Assembly (NCBI GenBank): GCA_019925105.1
Contig: JAHGAU010000031.1
Span: 1-64,000, forward strand
Length of the DNA stretch: 64,000 bases
Origin: Niebla homalea
Lineage: Eukaryota; Ascomycota; Lecanoromycetes; Lecanorales; Ramalinaceae
Reading direction: 5' to 3'
The translations under genes were made by a program, and so were the position numbers. Positions 12,342 through 23,252 of this stretch are shown here, piece by piece; position 1 is the first letter of the stretch, and the number at the start of each line of letters is the position of its first letter. The notes below the pieces were generated by a model, which did no database searches, was not told where the DNA came from, and saw only the letters and a list, made by a program, of their open reading frames with translations.

Positions 12342-13561
12342 AACCCTACATTAGCATCAAGGACTCTGTGAGGCTACAAGGGAGACATTCCCTTTGTTGG
12401 CACCGGTCTGGTAAGTTCTGATGATGCGATAGCTAAAGGGGGCATGAGTTGACGCGTCGTGTTGCAGATACCTTGTGTACATGATCCCCGCAGCTTTTGC
12501 GGGTGGTGAGGGGGATCGGGAGAGAAGGCCAAACCATTCGTGCAGGCCAGGTTGTTGTCAAGGTTGGAGGTAGCGTTAATAGACATGCCCATATGGGTGC
12601 TCGGTGCCTCTCCTCATAATAGAATAGAAAGTTTGAACAAGCAATTATTTCATGATTGAAATGTATCTATGAGAGACCGCTATCGATCGAGATGGTGAAA
12701 AGTAAGTTGCACAGAGATTTCTATAGTCCTTCCAAATTAATATCATTAACAAACCGGATTCTCATATAGATCTCATCAATCCAAATGCCTCAGGCCAGGT
12801 AGCATAAACGTTGAAAGACTATTCATAAGTGTGGTACTACCGAGTACATAAGCTACTAAAACGATGAAAGACCTACTGAAACGATGAAACAGATTCATTG
12901 CTTGTGATCAGGCTCTGCCAACCCGAGGTCAAAGCCTGAGTAATATTGCGAAGTGAGTGCAAGGACTCGGGGCAATATTTATCCGTAGGACGTCGATCAG
13001 AGACCGGATGCTGAGGTAAATTCAGCAATAACGGAACGCTGACATACCATCATTGGTCTATGTTGGCCCATACTCGAACCACCACGCGTGCACCCAGCTG
13101 ACAGCCACTCTTTTATATACCATCATTCAATGAATTTAATATTTGGACAACGTGCTGACGCCTAAGCTGGAGATGTTCCTTAATACAAGCCTCCAAAATA
13201 TTCAGCGATGGCCATGCATCTGGAAAGTTCGACGACCACGTAAAAGGAGAGGGAGATATATGGGTCGGAGAATACAATACCTTGGATGTACCCTATGCTT
13301 GCCGCTTCCTCTAAGGCGTTGACACATCATTGAGAAGGACGATGTTACCTCGCAGAACCATCTTCAAGGCCAACTGCCATATAACTTTGCTTAGACTGAT
13401 CCAGTGTCTTCGTTGCTCGCCTCGGAGTACTAACACTTCAGCTCGATTGCGATTGCTAGGTCTTCAGCTCGGACCAAGTCAAAATGTTCTAGCCCTGCGA
13501 TCCCCAAATAATGCCGTCGCCCTGATCTGACGTGCAACAACCTTGACTGATATAGGTCGCG
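12342..13561. other. Intergenic, no gene supported
   Basis: No open frame here shows family motifs. A small hairpin (CCCGCA-loop-TGCGGG) lies near 12487. A short stretch at 13078-13104 (CACGCGTGCACCCAGCTGACAG in part) resembles the outer end of the Copia LTR and may be a relic. Confidence 0.4.
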
Positions 13562-15239
13562 TTACAGGCACAGTACAAAGACAGAGCAGTTCAACTTCCC
13601 GCCTGACTTTGTTACCGCCTTGGCTGGATGCGTCGCTGAAGCCTTGATCACACAGCCTAGGAGGACGACTGCGGCGGTATGGAGAAGATTGAGGACGTTC
13701 TGACCAGGCTTGACGTGGGCAAGAACACCGGAGCCGCAATCTGAGGAAGAAGAGCAGGCTTGATTAGCATCGCATGTAGGACAGGCCCCGCCATTGTTGT
13801 TGATCTGACAATCCTGCTGTTGGAAGGTTGAAGTGGAGCCGCTTCCAACCAGTGTGATACCTGTAGGTGCAGGTACTGACAGCGAAGTCTCGGTGCTATT
13901 CTGCTCAATGGTGAGCTCTGTCCGACGCCTCAGTAAAGGTCCATCGGTAATGCCTTGCAAGCCAGTATTGTTGCGGAGCGTTACCTGTATTGTCGTCAGA
14001 ACCAGCAACCTTTGCCTGCTGTACCAAAGCATTCCACGCATGGAGTCGTTGCTATCGCACATCGTCCCCTTCATCCGGAGCAGTCGCATGCGGCAAAGCA
14101 GATAGTTTCGGGGAATGTGACTACTAGGGTCGGATGGAGTCCGGTCAGATAGTAAGCCGTAGTATACTGCGGCGCTTTTCGGATACTATTGATACTGAGC
14201 GTTCGCTGAGAGTCGCCATCCTGTTTAAGACAGATAGCACCAAGAATACCTTTGTCCTTTCCTCCGTACAGCGTATGGGCACAAAGAGTTGTGGGATCCT
14301 GAGGCGCATTTTCCACTCCATGCAGGTTAATAAAGCTGAAGTGCGTTGGGAGATTAACTCTCTAACGTATTATTGGCAGAGTCACTGGCAGAGTGACAGA
14401 TAGGTGCATTATCACTCTTTCCGACCACTGCATAAAGATGTCAATCGCCAAGCATACACATCGAAGCTTGATGTGGTACCATACGTGCTAGAGATACAAC
14501 GCCTTGAGTAGTATTCGGGGGAGCATAAAGTATATCCTGGGCGATGGTCGGCCTGAACCGTGGTGGTGGTCTGTCATCTGTCTTGTATTTTCCCAGCTGA
14601 AACGCGCTGTTGAATCCATAGAAATAAATTGGGTGATCGGTGGCATTCAAGTCACTAGTAGGCCGGGCAGTAGGCTGTCTAGTATCGAAACTAAGTTCGT
14701 AGGTCTGATTCACAGGGAGGGTATAATAGCGCCTCGCAAGAATTATCGGATCCTGACACGTGCATGTACACTTCGTGTAGCAGGCTTACATTGCGGAATA
14801 CTGCTCTCGCCAGGCGGGCGAATGTGGAAAAGGTACCATGTTTGAAAGAAAATGTTCGTTGGCCAGATAGAAACCAACTCCTCCATAGTAGGTATGCTAA
14901 GGGCTCTCATCAGTCAATCTGGTTAGCTTGCGATATCCCAAGTCTCTCAACTCAAATAGTTCCTACCGTTGGGTCTTGATTAAAGCCGCATGAGGCTTGG
15001 CAGGTCCGTGATTTGTCGGCGCCAATCTGCCAGGTATATCGACAGATGCATCATTGTCTCCCCAGCAAGATAGATTGGAGATTGGTCGAGCTGTGAATGG
15101 CTGGTACTTGTTGTACGTTCTGTATTGATGTGAACTGCTTAGTCACTGGAGGTACTTGCAAGATTTCCTGCGCTCGAGTGGCCAGGATACGGAGGAGGGT
15201 AATGATTGAAGCGTAAATCATGATATCCGTATGCTGCAT
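13562..15239 (-). pseudogene. Decayed gene for a large secreted cysteine-rich protein
   Basis: On the minus strand, ATG at 15239 opens a frame with a hydrophobic leader (MIYASIITLLRILATRAQ) typical of secretion. Protein-like text continues in changing frames: GDNDASVDIPG-like near 15030-15060, TYYGGVGFYLANEHF near 14890, a 90-residue frame at 14441-14713 rich in Asn-X-Thr sites, a stretch at 14071-14316 with several Cys, and a Cys-rich tail at about 13700-13830 (CQINNNGGACPTCDANQ). Stops and shifts between these blocks cannot all be explained by introns. I do not recognise the family. It is most simply a secreted wall or extracellular protein gene that has been lost by mutation. Confidence 0.5.
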
Positions 15240-16151
15240 TGTGTCTTCTTCGGTCCGTACAAATGTCTATGGCGTTGTCTATATGGCCAAGGATGCTCTC
15301 AGTCGAGGCAGAAGAGCGGCAGCCATTGGACTGTTATGAGCTGCACGAAGACTTAGCGCTGCTAGATCAGCAAATACAAACCGCAGTCCAAGCCGCTTAG
15401 TCTTTTCATGGTGCCTGTTGCGGGTGCACTGACCACTGACTGTGCGAGCTGTTTATGCCATTGTTGCCATGCTTTCAGAAGCACGCATAAACTGCTAGGG
15501 GTATTTTTAGCCTGACAGAGAGATGATCACATCTGGCAAGGCGGCACATTTTGAGATGGAAATTGGAAAGACTGGTGATGTGAGGTCTGCTCTTGAAACG
15601 AGCCGTGCAGGCTATGCAAGTGAAACATCCGCCGTTGACTGAACTTGGAACTTTTGCGTTTCAGGAGGCGAGCTTAGCAGACAATGAGTCTTATCGTAGT
15701 TGGGTAATCACTCATCTTTGAAGTGCGGGCTTCAAGTGAATAGGTCTGTGTCCAAGAAACATTCCCTTGGAAACTGATAATTGCCAGCATGCCAAATTCA
15801 ACCTCTTGGTGTTGAATCGAATCAATGGGCGAGAGAAATATGCGCACTCCCTACGATGGATTCGTTCGGTATCTTCGCATTTTTCGCAGATTGAGATTGT
15901 GATAGTACCAACTCTGCCGAAGCTCTAGGGTTTCCGAAAGAGTATGCAGCTATACTTGTTGCAGTTAGCGCGGTATCCCCTATGCCGAAGATTCTCCGAC
16001 GCGACAAATCAATCGCGTCAGTCCCTTCTCTGACATTCTGCCAATCGACCCAGACCCATCGTCTTAAACCAAGACCAATAGCTATGTCAAAATTATCACT
16101 GAGCACATCAAAGCCAGCTTTCTGACCATCATAGCTATTGATGACACGACA
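15240..16151. other. Intergenic, divergent promoters
   Basis: This lies between the minus-strand secreted-protein relic and the plus-strand RecQ gene. The long minus-strand open frame at 15822-16520 overlaps RecQ exon 1 in antisense and shows no protein features, so it is not called. Confidence 0.5.
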
Positions 16152-18452
16152 ATGACCGACTCTGATGACTTCGATGACATCGATGATGCAGATATCTTGG
16201 AGGCCGAATTGAAGCCAATCAATGGAGCTGACAATCTGAAGCGAGCGACTCCGTCTGACTTTGGCGACCCAGGGCAGCGTAAACGCCCCAAAGATGATGG
16301 GCAGAATAGCGATGATGATGCCGATGCTCGTTTTGCAGGCTCCCAGGCAAGGACCATCTTGCAAAATATCTGGGGCTTCCGCGAGTTCAGACTGAAACAA
16401 GAGGCCGCCATTATCCGACTCATTCGCGGAGGAAGCTCTTGCGTCATCTTTCCTACTGGTGGCGGGAAGAGTCTGGTATATCAAGTCCCTGCCCTTGCTT
16501 TTGACGGCTTCGACACACATTGTGGGCGACCAGCTGGTGGTGGCATGACATTAGTCGTGAGTCCGTTGATCGCGCTCATGAAGGATCAAGTGGATGCACT
16601 TCGACGTAACAATGTCGCGGCCGCAGCCCTGGACTCTTCACAGAGTCGTGAGTCATGGCTCGAAACAAGTGAGAAGATCAGGACGGATCAGCTGAAGATC
16701 CTGTACGTCGCGCCTGAACGCCTGAACAATGAAGCTTTTGTGCAGATGATTAGACACGTCAAGATCCGGCTCGTCGCCATTGACGAAGCGCATTGCGTTT
16801 CTGAATGGGGGCACTCGTTCCGGCCGGATTATTTGAAGGTCGCACGCTTCACTCAAGAGATCAAGGCAGAGCGCACGCTTTGCTTGACAGCTACAGCAAC
16901 TTTGAAGGTTGCTGAGGATATCTGCGCAGCGTTCGACATATCCAGTGAAGGGGTCTTCCGAACGACCAGCTACAGGCCCAATCTACACTTGCTGGCACAG
17001 TCATTCAAAAGAGCGAATGAGAAGATCCCTGCATTGAAGAGATTCCTCGCCGCAAAGCCCGGTCCATCCATTGTCTATGTTCATACACATGACGAAACTG
17101 ACTTTGTGGCCAAGGCTCTGAAGTCGGCCGGTTTCAATGCCTTTAGCTATCACGCAGGCATGAGTAACGATCTCCGCACCAGCACCCAAGAAGCTTTCAT
17201 GCTGTCAGACAACGCCATCGTCTGCGCAACGATCGCGTTCGGCATGGGCATTGACAAGTCGAACATCCGCAACGTGGTTCACTATGCGATCCCAAAGAGC
17301 TTGGAAGGCTACAGCCAGGAGATTGGCCGAGCTGGCCGAGATGGCCTGGAAAGCACGTGCATGATCTACTTGTGCGCAGCGGATGTGTTCACGATTGAGC
17401 AGTGGGCAAGAGCCGACGTGCCGAGTCTGCGAAGCGTGTTGGGATTGGTAGGGCAGATATTCCGCGACGACGAAAATGCTCGGGAAGGCGACACCATTGA
17501 AAGAAATCTGAACGAGGACGGCAAAGTATGGGATATTCGAGTCAGTATGATAACAAGAACACACTTGGGCAGAATGCTGACGGTGCCCTAGCGCGCGACA
17601 ATCGATCTGCTTTATGCTCAGCTCGATCTGCGTTTTGAGTACATCAGAGCTATCACGCCAAGATACTCCGACTACAAATACATCAAAGCTCCAGCATTTG
17701 AGCGTTTGACCGCGGACAGCTCTCTTACTACGAAGCACCTCAAGGAGCAGAGCAAAAGTGCTTACAAATGGACAAACGTAAACATTGACGCTGCAGCTGC
17801 GCAGGGGCGGTTTCCGCGTGCCGATGCCGTACGAAGACTACAACAATGGAACGACTCGGGCGCGATAGAACTTAAACAGGGTGGTGTCATCAATTGTTTT
17901 CGAGTGCTACAGGACTTCCCAAAGGACGACCGCGTTTACAGGACCGTTGCTGGCATCGTTCTGAAACAATTCGAAGAGAAGGAGGCTCAGGATATGGCAC
18001 GTGTCCGCAGCGTCATCGATCTCGTCACCACCAAGGGTTGCCTGGCACGGGAGCTGGCGCAGCACTTTGGAGATGAAGCCTCTCTTCCGGCGGAGGGATG
18101 CAGTAGCTGCAGTTTTTGCCAGACAAAGCAGGCAGTTAAGTATTGGCCAAGTACTGCAGAGAGTGAGGGAAAACAAAAGGGAATAGACGATGAAAAGATC
18201 AAGGCCGTTTTAGCTGCGACTAAGGTCCGGGACGATGCAAGATTCCTCGCCAAGGTAGCTTATGGTATCACCAGTCCCAGGATCACGGCAGAGAAGATGT
18301 CCAAACATGCTGTCTTTGGCTGTTTGGCTGATGCCGATTTTGAGGTATGGTTCATCCCGCAAAACACGTTCAGACGTACATCTTGACTCCGTCCCCCGTA
18401 CTGAAATGCAATCCAGGGGCTTGTTATACGATTCGCGAAAGTGTGCAAGTGA
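16152..18452 (+). CDS. RecQ-family ATP-dependent DNA helicase
   Basis: Three exons are proposed: 16152-17540, 17592-18344 and 18417-18452. Introns are 51 nt (GTCAGT...CTGAC...TAG) and 72 nt (GTATGG...CAG), both phase 0, giving 725 residues. The core has motif I FPTGGGKSLVYQ (about residue 100), DEAH in IDEAHCVSEWGHSFRPDY (about residue 211), the motif III-like LTATAT, and the C-terminal lobe with AFGMGIDKSNIR and QEIGRAGRDG (motifs V and VI). After the intron comes a RecQ zinc-binding region ending GCSSCSFC. The enzyme would unwind DNA 3' to 5' in the nucleus for repair or recombination. An upstream ATG at 16141 is closed after four codons. The terminal 12-codon exon was chosen because it restores a helix-like end (DFE joined to GLVIRF). 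It appears intact. Its position near the transposon block recalls telomere-linked helicases, but no telomere is visible. Confidence 0.88.
17541..17591 (+). other. RecQ intron 1
   Basis: 51-nt phase-0 intron with donor GTCAGT, branch-like CTGAC and acceptor CCCTAG. Removing it joins the helicase core to the zinc-binding region in the same frame. Confidence 0.85.
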
Positions 18453-19378
18453 TAGAGGCAACGAGATTCTCGGTCAAAAACACAGATCTCTAGCCTAGCA
18501 TGAACAACTATTAGCTGATATAATACTTTGAGGGTACATATGGAAAAGGGTAATCCTGCGGCCATCTGAGCGTCTATGGAACGATTCCATCCCATTTGAA
18601 AAGCATAGTGAACACACAGAATCCCAAATTATGCGATGGCATAAGTGGCAACATTCAGATCGTAGGAGAGACAATCCCCGGAATTCATGTCATACAAGCC
18701 CTGATTAGGGACGAGGCAGATGATGTGACATTGCCAGAAATGATCTCATCTAATGACGCCAGAAATGATCTCATCTAATGATTGCATCCAGTCAGCAGTT
18801 GCATCTTTCGATCTATGTATGTATGCGATAGCTCTACCTATCATAGGTCTACAATGGTCCGGTCCGACGGCCTTCGCCGTCGCTGAAATCAACCTGGCGC
18901 GCCACGGAAAAGCAAGTCTCGGCTTTTCTTCCCTTCTTTACAAAATGCCAGCGCACAAGGCCATGCTGAGGGAGGGACCCCGCACCGTCTCAGCCCCACT
19001 TCGTACTTAAAGCTGGCCGACGACGATGGAATGGCAATCTGACAAAGTCAAAGGAGTATGTTGACACATCGCGAACCAGGATTGGCGTCCGTTTCTCGGT
19101 GAGGCTGCTCCAAATATGCCATACTACCCTGGACTATCGTGGTTGACGTCTCAAGAGTGACCCCACCGTGAAAATCAGGCTCCTACGCGATCGATACCTG
19201 TGCGATACATGTGCCTCTTCCATGATACAAGGCAGAGAGACAGGCTCAGGCTCTCTCTGACAGACCTAGCGTGAGTGCGAGCAGACGGAGGCTTGCCGAA
19301 CGCTTGCTTGGCCTTTTGACCCTGCCATTATCGTGAAGTCACTATTTGCTATCAGCACTGTAACGTCAGTCTCGCGCA
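18453..19378. other. Intergenic with a small tandem duplication
   Basis: A 25-bp unit (GCCAGAAATGATCTCATC...) is repeated twice at 18733-18757 and 18758-18781. The rest is presumably the RecQ 3' end and the HET gene promoter. No gene was seen. Confidence 0.5.
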
Positions 19379-21295
19379 ATGCCGCCGTACCAATATCAGC
19401 CCCTCAACAAAGGTCTCAAAGAGCTGCGACTTTTGACTTTACAGCCGGGCGACTTCTCGTCAGAATTGCGAATTTCACTTCAGACAGTGCCATTTACACC
19501 AGAGGACCTGCCTATTTACGAAGCGCTATCCTACGTATGGGGTTCAACAGAGAATCCAGTTGACATCGGAGTCGGCGCCTCCGGTAATGACACAATTAGC
19601 ATCACGCAAAATCTAGCGGTCGCCCTGCCATACCTTCGATATGCGGACAGGGTCCGAAGACTTTGGATCGATGCTATCTGCATCAATCAAAAGGATCTCG
19701 ATGAGCGCAGCAGCCAAGTGAAGATGATGGGTGACATTTTCCGCTTAGCAGACCGCGTCATCATCTGGCTAGGTACTGAGAGAGACAATAGCACTCATAT
19801 TTTGAAGATTCTGCGACAACTGGATTCGCAGATCCACATTGACTACGACAGTAGGGCGATGTCGCCTGCGTCCGCAGAGTCCGACCCGCGATGGAGTGAC
19901 CCGAACAAACCCCTCCCGCTTTCTGAGAAGGAGCTGAATGATCTAGAGTCTTTACTCCATCGTTCCTGGTTCTCACGCCTTTGGGTATGGCAGGAGGCTC
20001 AACTGGCCAACAAGAATGCTATTATGATGTGTGGCTCATATTACATCCCCTGGCAGCCTTTCAATCACGCTATTATCTGCGTGGGCTTGACAAGAGCGAA
20101 CGGCAGTCTCCCGTCGGCAGACTACGGTAGATTGCGAGCTCGAAGTTTCGATATCATGAACATGAGCGAACCCCAGCATTTCATACCATTCGGTGATAAC
20201 ATCCTCCGATTTGCCTCTTGTGGATGTTCTGACCCCAAGGACCGCATCTACGCTGTCCTAAGCCTGTTTGATAAAGGAAATGGTCTGATGATTGAGCCCG
20301 ATTATAAGAAAAAGACGGGGCAAGTCTACCAAGATGTAGTGCTTCGCTACGTCGAGCAACGTGGAGACCTCGATGTGCTACGATATTGTCAGATTGATGA
20401 GTCCGTTGATATGCCAACCTGGGTACCAAATTGGGACGTCGCTAATCCAATAAAGTCACTGTGGGGCAACGGACGAGCATGTGGTGTAAGCAAGGCTATT
20501 GCAGCCTACAAGGGAGGTGGGACTTTAATGGTTACAGGAGTCATTTCTGCAACGATCATAAAGGCCCAGGAAATAGTCCTACAAGACAACCATTACGAGA
20601 CCGTGATTGAAGAAATACGAAGGATCGCCCCTCCAAGAGTTGAGGATAGTATATATGTCTCAGGTGGCAGTCAGATTGATGCCTTTGTCAGCACTCTTTG
20701 TGCCAGCACATTCTACCATACGACACGACCACCTCTTGCGCAGTGGCCTAAATTCAACACGAGTTGGGAGCTCGTAGTGGCTGTACTTGGCAACAAGGAT
20801 CTGGATCCAGCCTGTGCACCAGCTACCGATAAATCGAGCTACCTAGAGGGTGTCATAACATATAGTAAGGGCAGATCATTCATTATTACCAAAGAGGGCC
20901 ACATGGGCCTTGCTCCCAAGACAGCTAGACCAGGCGACCAGATATGTGTTCTTCTCGGTTGCGAAATGCCCTTGGTACTTCGTCCGACTTCAGATGGTCA
21001 ATACAAAGCCGTCGGAGAATGTTATGTACATGGATTACACGGAGGAGAAGCTTTCCTTGGTCCGCTTCCTGAACATTATCAGTCCGTGCTCATATGGGAT
21101 CAAGGCTACCTTCCTGCTTTTGTCAATGACCAGACGGGAAAGGTGGAATACGAAGACCCACGGCTGGAGAAGGCTGACTGGGGAATGGGTGAAAATGCTC
21201 GGGTTCGTCTTCGCAACGGTACAGAAACTTTAAGGCTGACGCCGAACATGTTGAGACGACGAGGAATCAACGTACAGAGCATTGATCTCATCTGA
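19379..21295 (+). CDS. Heterokaryon-incompatibility (HET) domain protein
   Basis: A single 638-residue exon. The N-terminal ~200 residues carry the three hallmark HET blocks: YEALSYVWGS (residues ~48-57), RRLWIDAICINQKD (~95-108) with the following SSQVKMMGDIFRLA, and later SRLWVWQEAQLA (~200). A Ser/Thr-varied middle follows, and the C-terminal part has GECYVHGLHGGEAFLG, a motif common at the end of HET proteins. HET proteins act in nonself recognition between fused hyphae, where mismatch triggers cell death; many also have other or unknown roles. The gene is tail to tail with the monooxygenase at 21332, with only 36 bp between the stops. No fused NACHT, ankyrin or WD domain is visible, so it is a stand-alone HET protein. 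Confidence 0.93.
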   Translation: MPPYQYQPLNKGLKELRLLTLQPGDFSSELRISLQTVPFTPEDLPIYEALSYVWGSTENPVDIGVGASGNDTISITQNLAVALPYLRYADRVRRLWIDAICINQKDLDERSSQVKMMGDIFRLADRVIIWLGTERDNSTHILKILRQLDSQIHIDYDSRAMSPASAESDPRWSDPNKPLPLSEKELNDLESLLHRSWFSRLWVWQEAQLANKNAIMMCGSYYIPWQPFNHAIICVGLTRANGSLPSADYGRLRARSFDIMNMSEPQHFIPFGDNILRFASCGCSDPKDRIYAVLSLFDKGNGLMIEPDYKKKTGQVYQDVVLRYVEQRGDLDVLRYCQIDESVDMPTWVPNWDVANPIKSLWGNGRACGVSKAIAAYKGGGTLMVTGVISATIIKAQEIVLQDNHYETVIEEIRRIAPPRVEDSIYVSGGSQIDAFVSTLCASTFYHTTRPPLAQWPKFNTSWELVVAVLGNKDLDPACAPATDKSSYLEGVITYSKGRSFIITKEGHMGLAPKTARPGDQICVLLGCEMPLVLRPTSDGQYKAVGECYVHGLHGGEAFLGPLPEHYQSVLIWDQGYLPAFVNDQTGKVEYEDPRLEKADWGMGENARVRLRNGTETLRLTPNMLRRRGINVQSIDLI

Positions 21296-21331
21296 ACAAA
21301 CTTATATAATTTAACATCTGGACGAATACAA

Positions 21332-22618
21332 CTAGACCACCCATTCATAGTCCGGTAGCTTATGCTTATCGGAGCTGGCAAAGGCGCCGGCAAAGCATCT
21401 CTGCATAAGTTGTGGAATCCCTGTCCACGCGACAATGACAAAAACAGTAGAAGCAAAAGCGAAAAGATGATTTCGCACCCATACGCCCCATACTGTCTGC
21501 GGCGCCATGATTGTAGTAACGAGTGGTGGGACTGTCTGCAAGTCCTCGATGATTGGCTTCATTCGCTCCTGGTAACTCTGAAGTGCTGCCGCAAGATCGC
21601 TCTTCTGCCTGCAGATCTCTCCTGCTAGGATGTATGCGCCAGCAATGGCAAGAGATGTGCCTCCACCTGTGAAGCCCGGGGCGTAACCAGCGTCGCCAAC
21701 CATCACAAAGCGGCCTTTGTATAGCGCTGGAGTTTTGACCTGTAGCACCTCACTGCCATAAAAGTCTTCGGTCTCCATCATGCTTTTCAGGATCTCCTCC
21801 GTCTTCCAGCCGATCCCTTTGAACTGCTGAGCGACGAATTGTTTGAGTGCCTTGTCTCCCTGCTTCAACGCCTCACGGAAGGGCAGTGTAGCATCAGTAC
21901 CATCACGAGGATGGAGTCGCATCAGAGCAATTCTTGTTACACCTGCTGGGTCTGGTCCAATACCGACGAAACGACCCCCTGGGGCGGTATGTGCCTGGGC
22001 CAATTTGCTCCCCTTGAGAAGGTCCTCTTGGATCGAGAAGTAAGCAGCCCAGCAATTGAACGATTGGACGTGATCTCGGACACCGCAGCCAAGACCCATG
22101 GCTCTTGTTCTCGATGTCGCACCGTCGCAGGCGACGACAAGATCGTACTCAGATGTCGGAGAGCCGTTGGCAAACTCGACAGTAATTGGGCCGTCGTCTT
22201 TGCCATTCTGCTGCATCGACGCAATTTGCTCACCAAAGATATACCTTGTGTTTTCATGGTCCTTGGTCAAGTCATACAGGATTTTAGCGAGGTCGCCACG
22301 GAAGATCTCGTACTCGGAAACGAGTGATTGCTGATCCGGATCGCCAGTCGCTGTGATGGTCCCGTACGGTCGACCATCCTCGCGCACGAAGCTCATTCCT
22401 TCCAACTCTGTCGTCTTCGCTCGTACAGCAGCCTCCATTCCGGGTGTCCTCCGCATCACGGTGACGCCAATTGTGCGAATGTCAATACCCTGCCCATTCG
22501 TGCGCAGTTGCGGGAAGCGCTCGATGACGGTGACATCTGCGCCGGCTTTGGCGAGCCAGTAGGCTGCTGTAGGGCCTGCGACCGATGCGCCCACAACGAG
22601 AACCTTTAATTTGGACAT
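21332..22618 (-). CDS. FAD-dependent monooxygenase (PHBH-fold), copy 1
   Basis: A single 428-residue exon starting with ATG at 22618. The N-terminus has the FAD Rossmann motif VVGASVAGPTAAYWLAKAG and an acidic strand end (VIERFPQLR), then GQGIDIR. In the middle is YDLVVACDGATSRTR (the DG motif), and near residue 310 VMVGDAGYAPGFTGGGTSLAI, the GD motif that contacts FAD ribityl. This order defines class A flavin monooxygenases, which hydroxylate small aromatic or polyketide-like substrates using NAD(P)H and oxygen. A hydrophobic segment near residues 385-405 may touch membrane. It shares a 634-bp divergent promoter with a paralogue at 23253. The substrate cannot be told from the sequence. Confidence 0.92.
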   Translation of the reverse strand: MSKLKVLVVGASVAGPTAAYWLAKAGADVTVIERFPQLRTNGQGIDIRTIGVTVMRRTPGMEAAVRAKTTELEGMSFVREDGRPYGTITATGDPDQQSLVSEYEIFRGDLAKILYDLTKDHENTRYIFGEQIASMQQNGKDDGPITVEFANGSPTSEYDLVVACDGATSRTRAMGLGCGVRDHVQSFNCWAAYFSIQEDLLKGSKLAQAHTAPGGRFVGIGPDPAGVTRIALMRLHPRDGTDATLPFREALKQGDKALKQFVAQQFKGIGWKTEEILKSMMETEDFYGSEVLQVKTPALYKGRFVMVGDAGYAPGFTGGGTSLAIAGAYILAGEICRQKSDLAAALQSYQERMKPIIEDLQTVPPLVTTIMAPQTVWGVWVRNHLFAFASTVFVIVAWTGIPQLMQRCFAGAFASSDKHKLPDYEWVV

Positions 22619-23252
22619 TGAGTATGGAGAACTTATGACTCGAACCCTATCAGGCTCTGAGTGATTGTGCTGAAGGCAGATGTGATGGGGCCACTCATTG
22701 AAGGGTACTGCTGAGCCTTGACATCAGCCATGAGAGGACGACGAATATCAATGGTATGAACAGAAGACGAAAACGAGATTGGCATTCAAACAAGCCCCGA
22801 TCCAAACTTCAGGGCTGTCCAAACCAAAATCCGAAATCTTGTTGGTGTGACAAACTTGCGAGAGCCTTCCGGGATGTTTCAGGGGTAACTTTTAGTGGGT
22901 AGAACGGGCGGGCGGACCTCGGGATACCCTAAAAGTCCGGGGTAGGGACAACACCGAGTAGCGTTCCGGAGCTGCTGCAGGTCCCAACCAGGTCAAAACG
23001 AATACGGATTATGATCCCCCACTCATTTGTGAATCCAATTATCGCGATCATTCTTGGCGCAGTATCTTGCACCCCGGACTTCGGACTGTGGCTTTTGAAT
23101 ATGATATCCTCCGAGACTCAAAGCAGTATATAAATCTTGAACATCATCCCAGTGCTGAAGCTTTCACAAATTGCAGAACAGAGAGCGAGCAGTAGAAAAT
23201 ATCGCTTCATTCACAACTTCTTCTCAATTCGAACCATAAAACACCCATTGCC
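22619..23252. promoter_or_regulatory. Bidirectional promoter between two monooxygenase genes
   Basis: The 634 bp separate the start codons of the divergent paralogues. It contains a perfect 11-bp inverted pair, AAGTCCGGGGT at 22933-22943 and ACCCCGGACTT at 23071-23081, plus another CCGGA near 22975. A TATATAAA box at 23127-23134 lies about 120 bp before the plus-strand ATG. CGG-type half-sites are what Zn2Cys6 regulators bind, and one such regulator is encoded at 26327-27806. The link is an inference. Confidence 0.6.

Noticed and set aside
12481..12503. Small GC hairpin that might suggest a structured RNA
   Set aside because: A six-base stem alone is common by chance, and no tRNA boxes or terminator context accompany it.
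13833..14403. Plus-strand open frames over the secreted-protein relic
   Set aside because: The minus strand carries the Cys-rich and glycosylation-like text; the plus frames overlap each other without motifs.
15822..16520. 232-residue minus-strand open frame
   Set aside because: It overlaps RecQ exon 1 in antisense, where the sense strand has clear helicase motifs. The frame has no protein features of its own.
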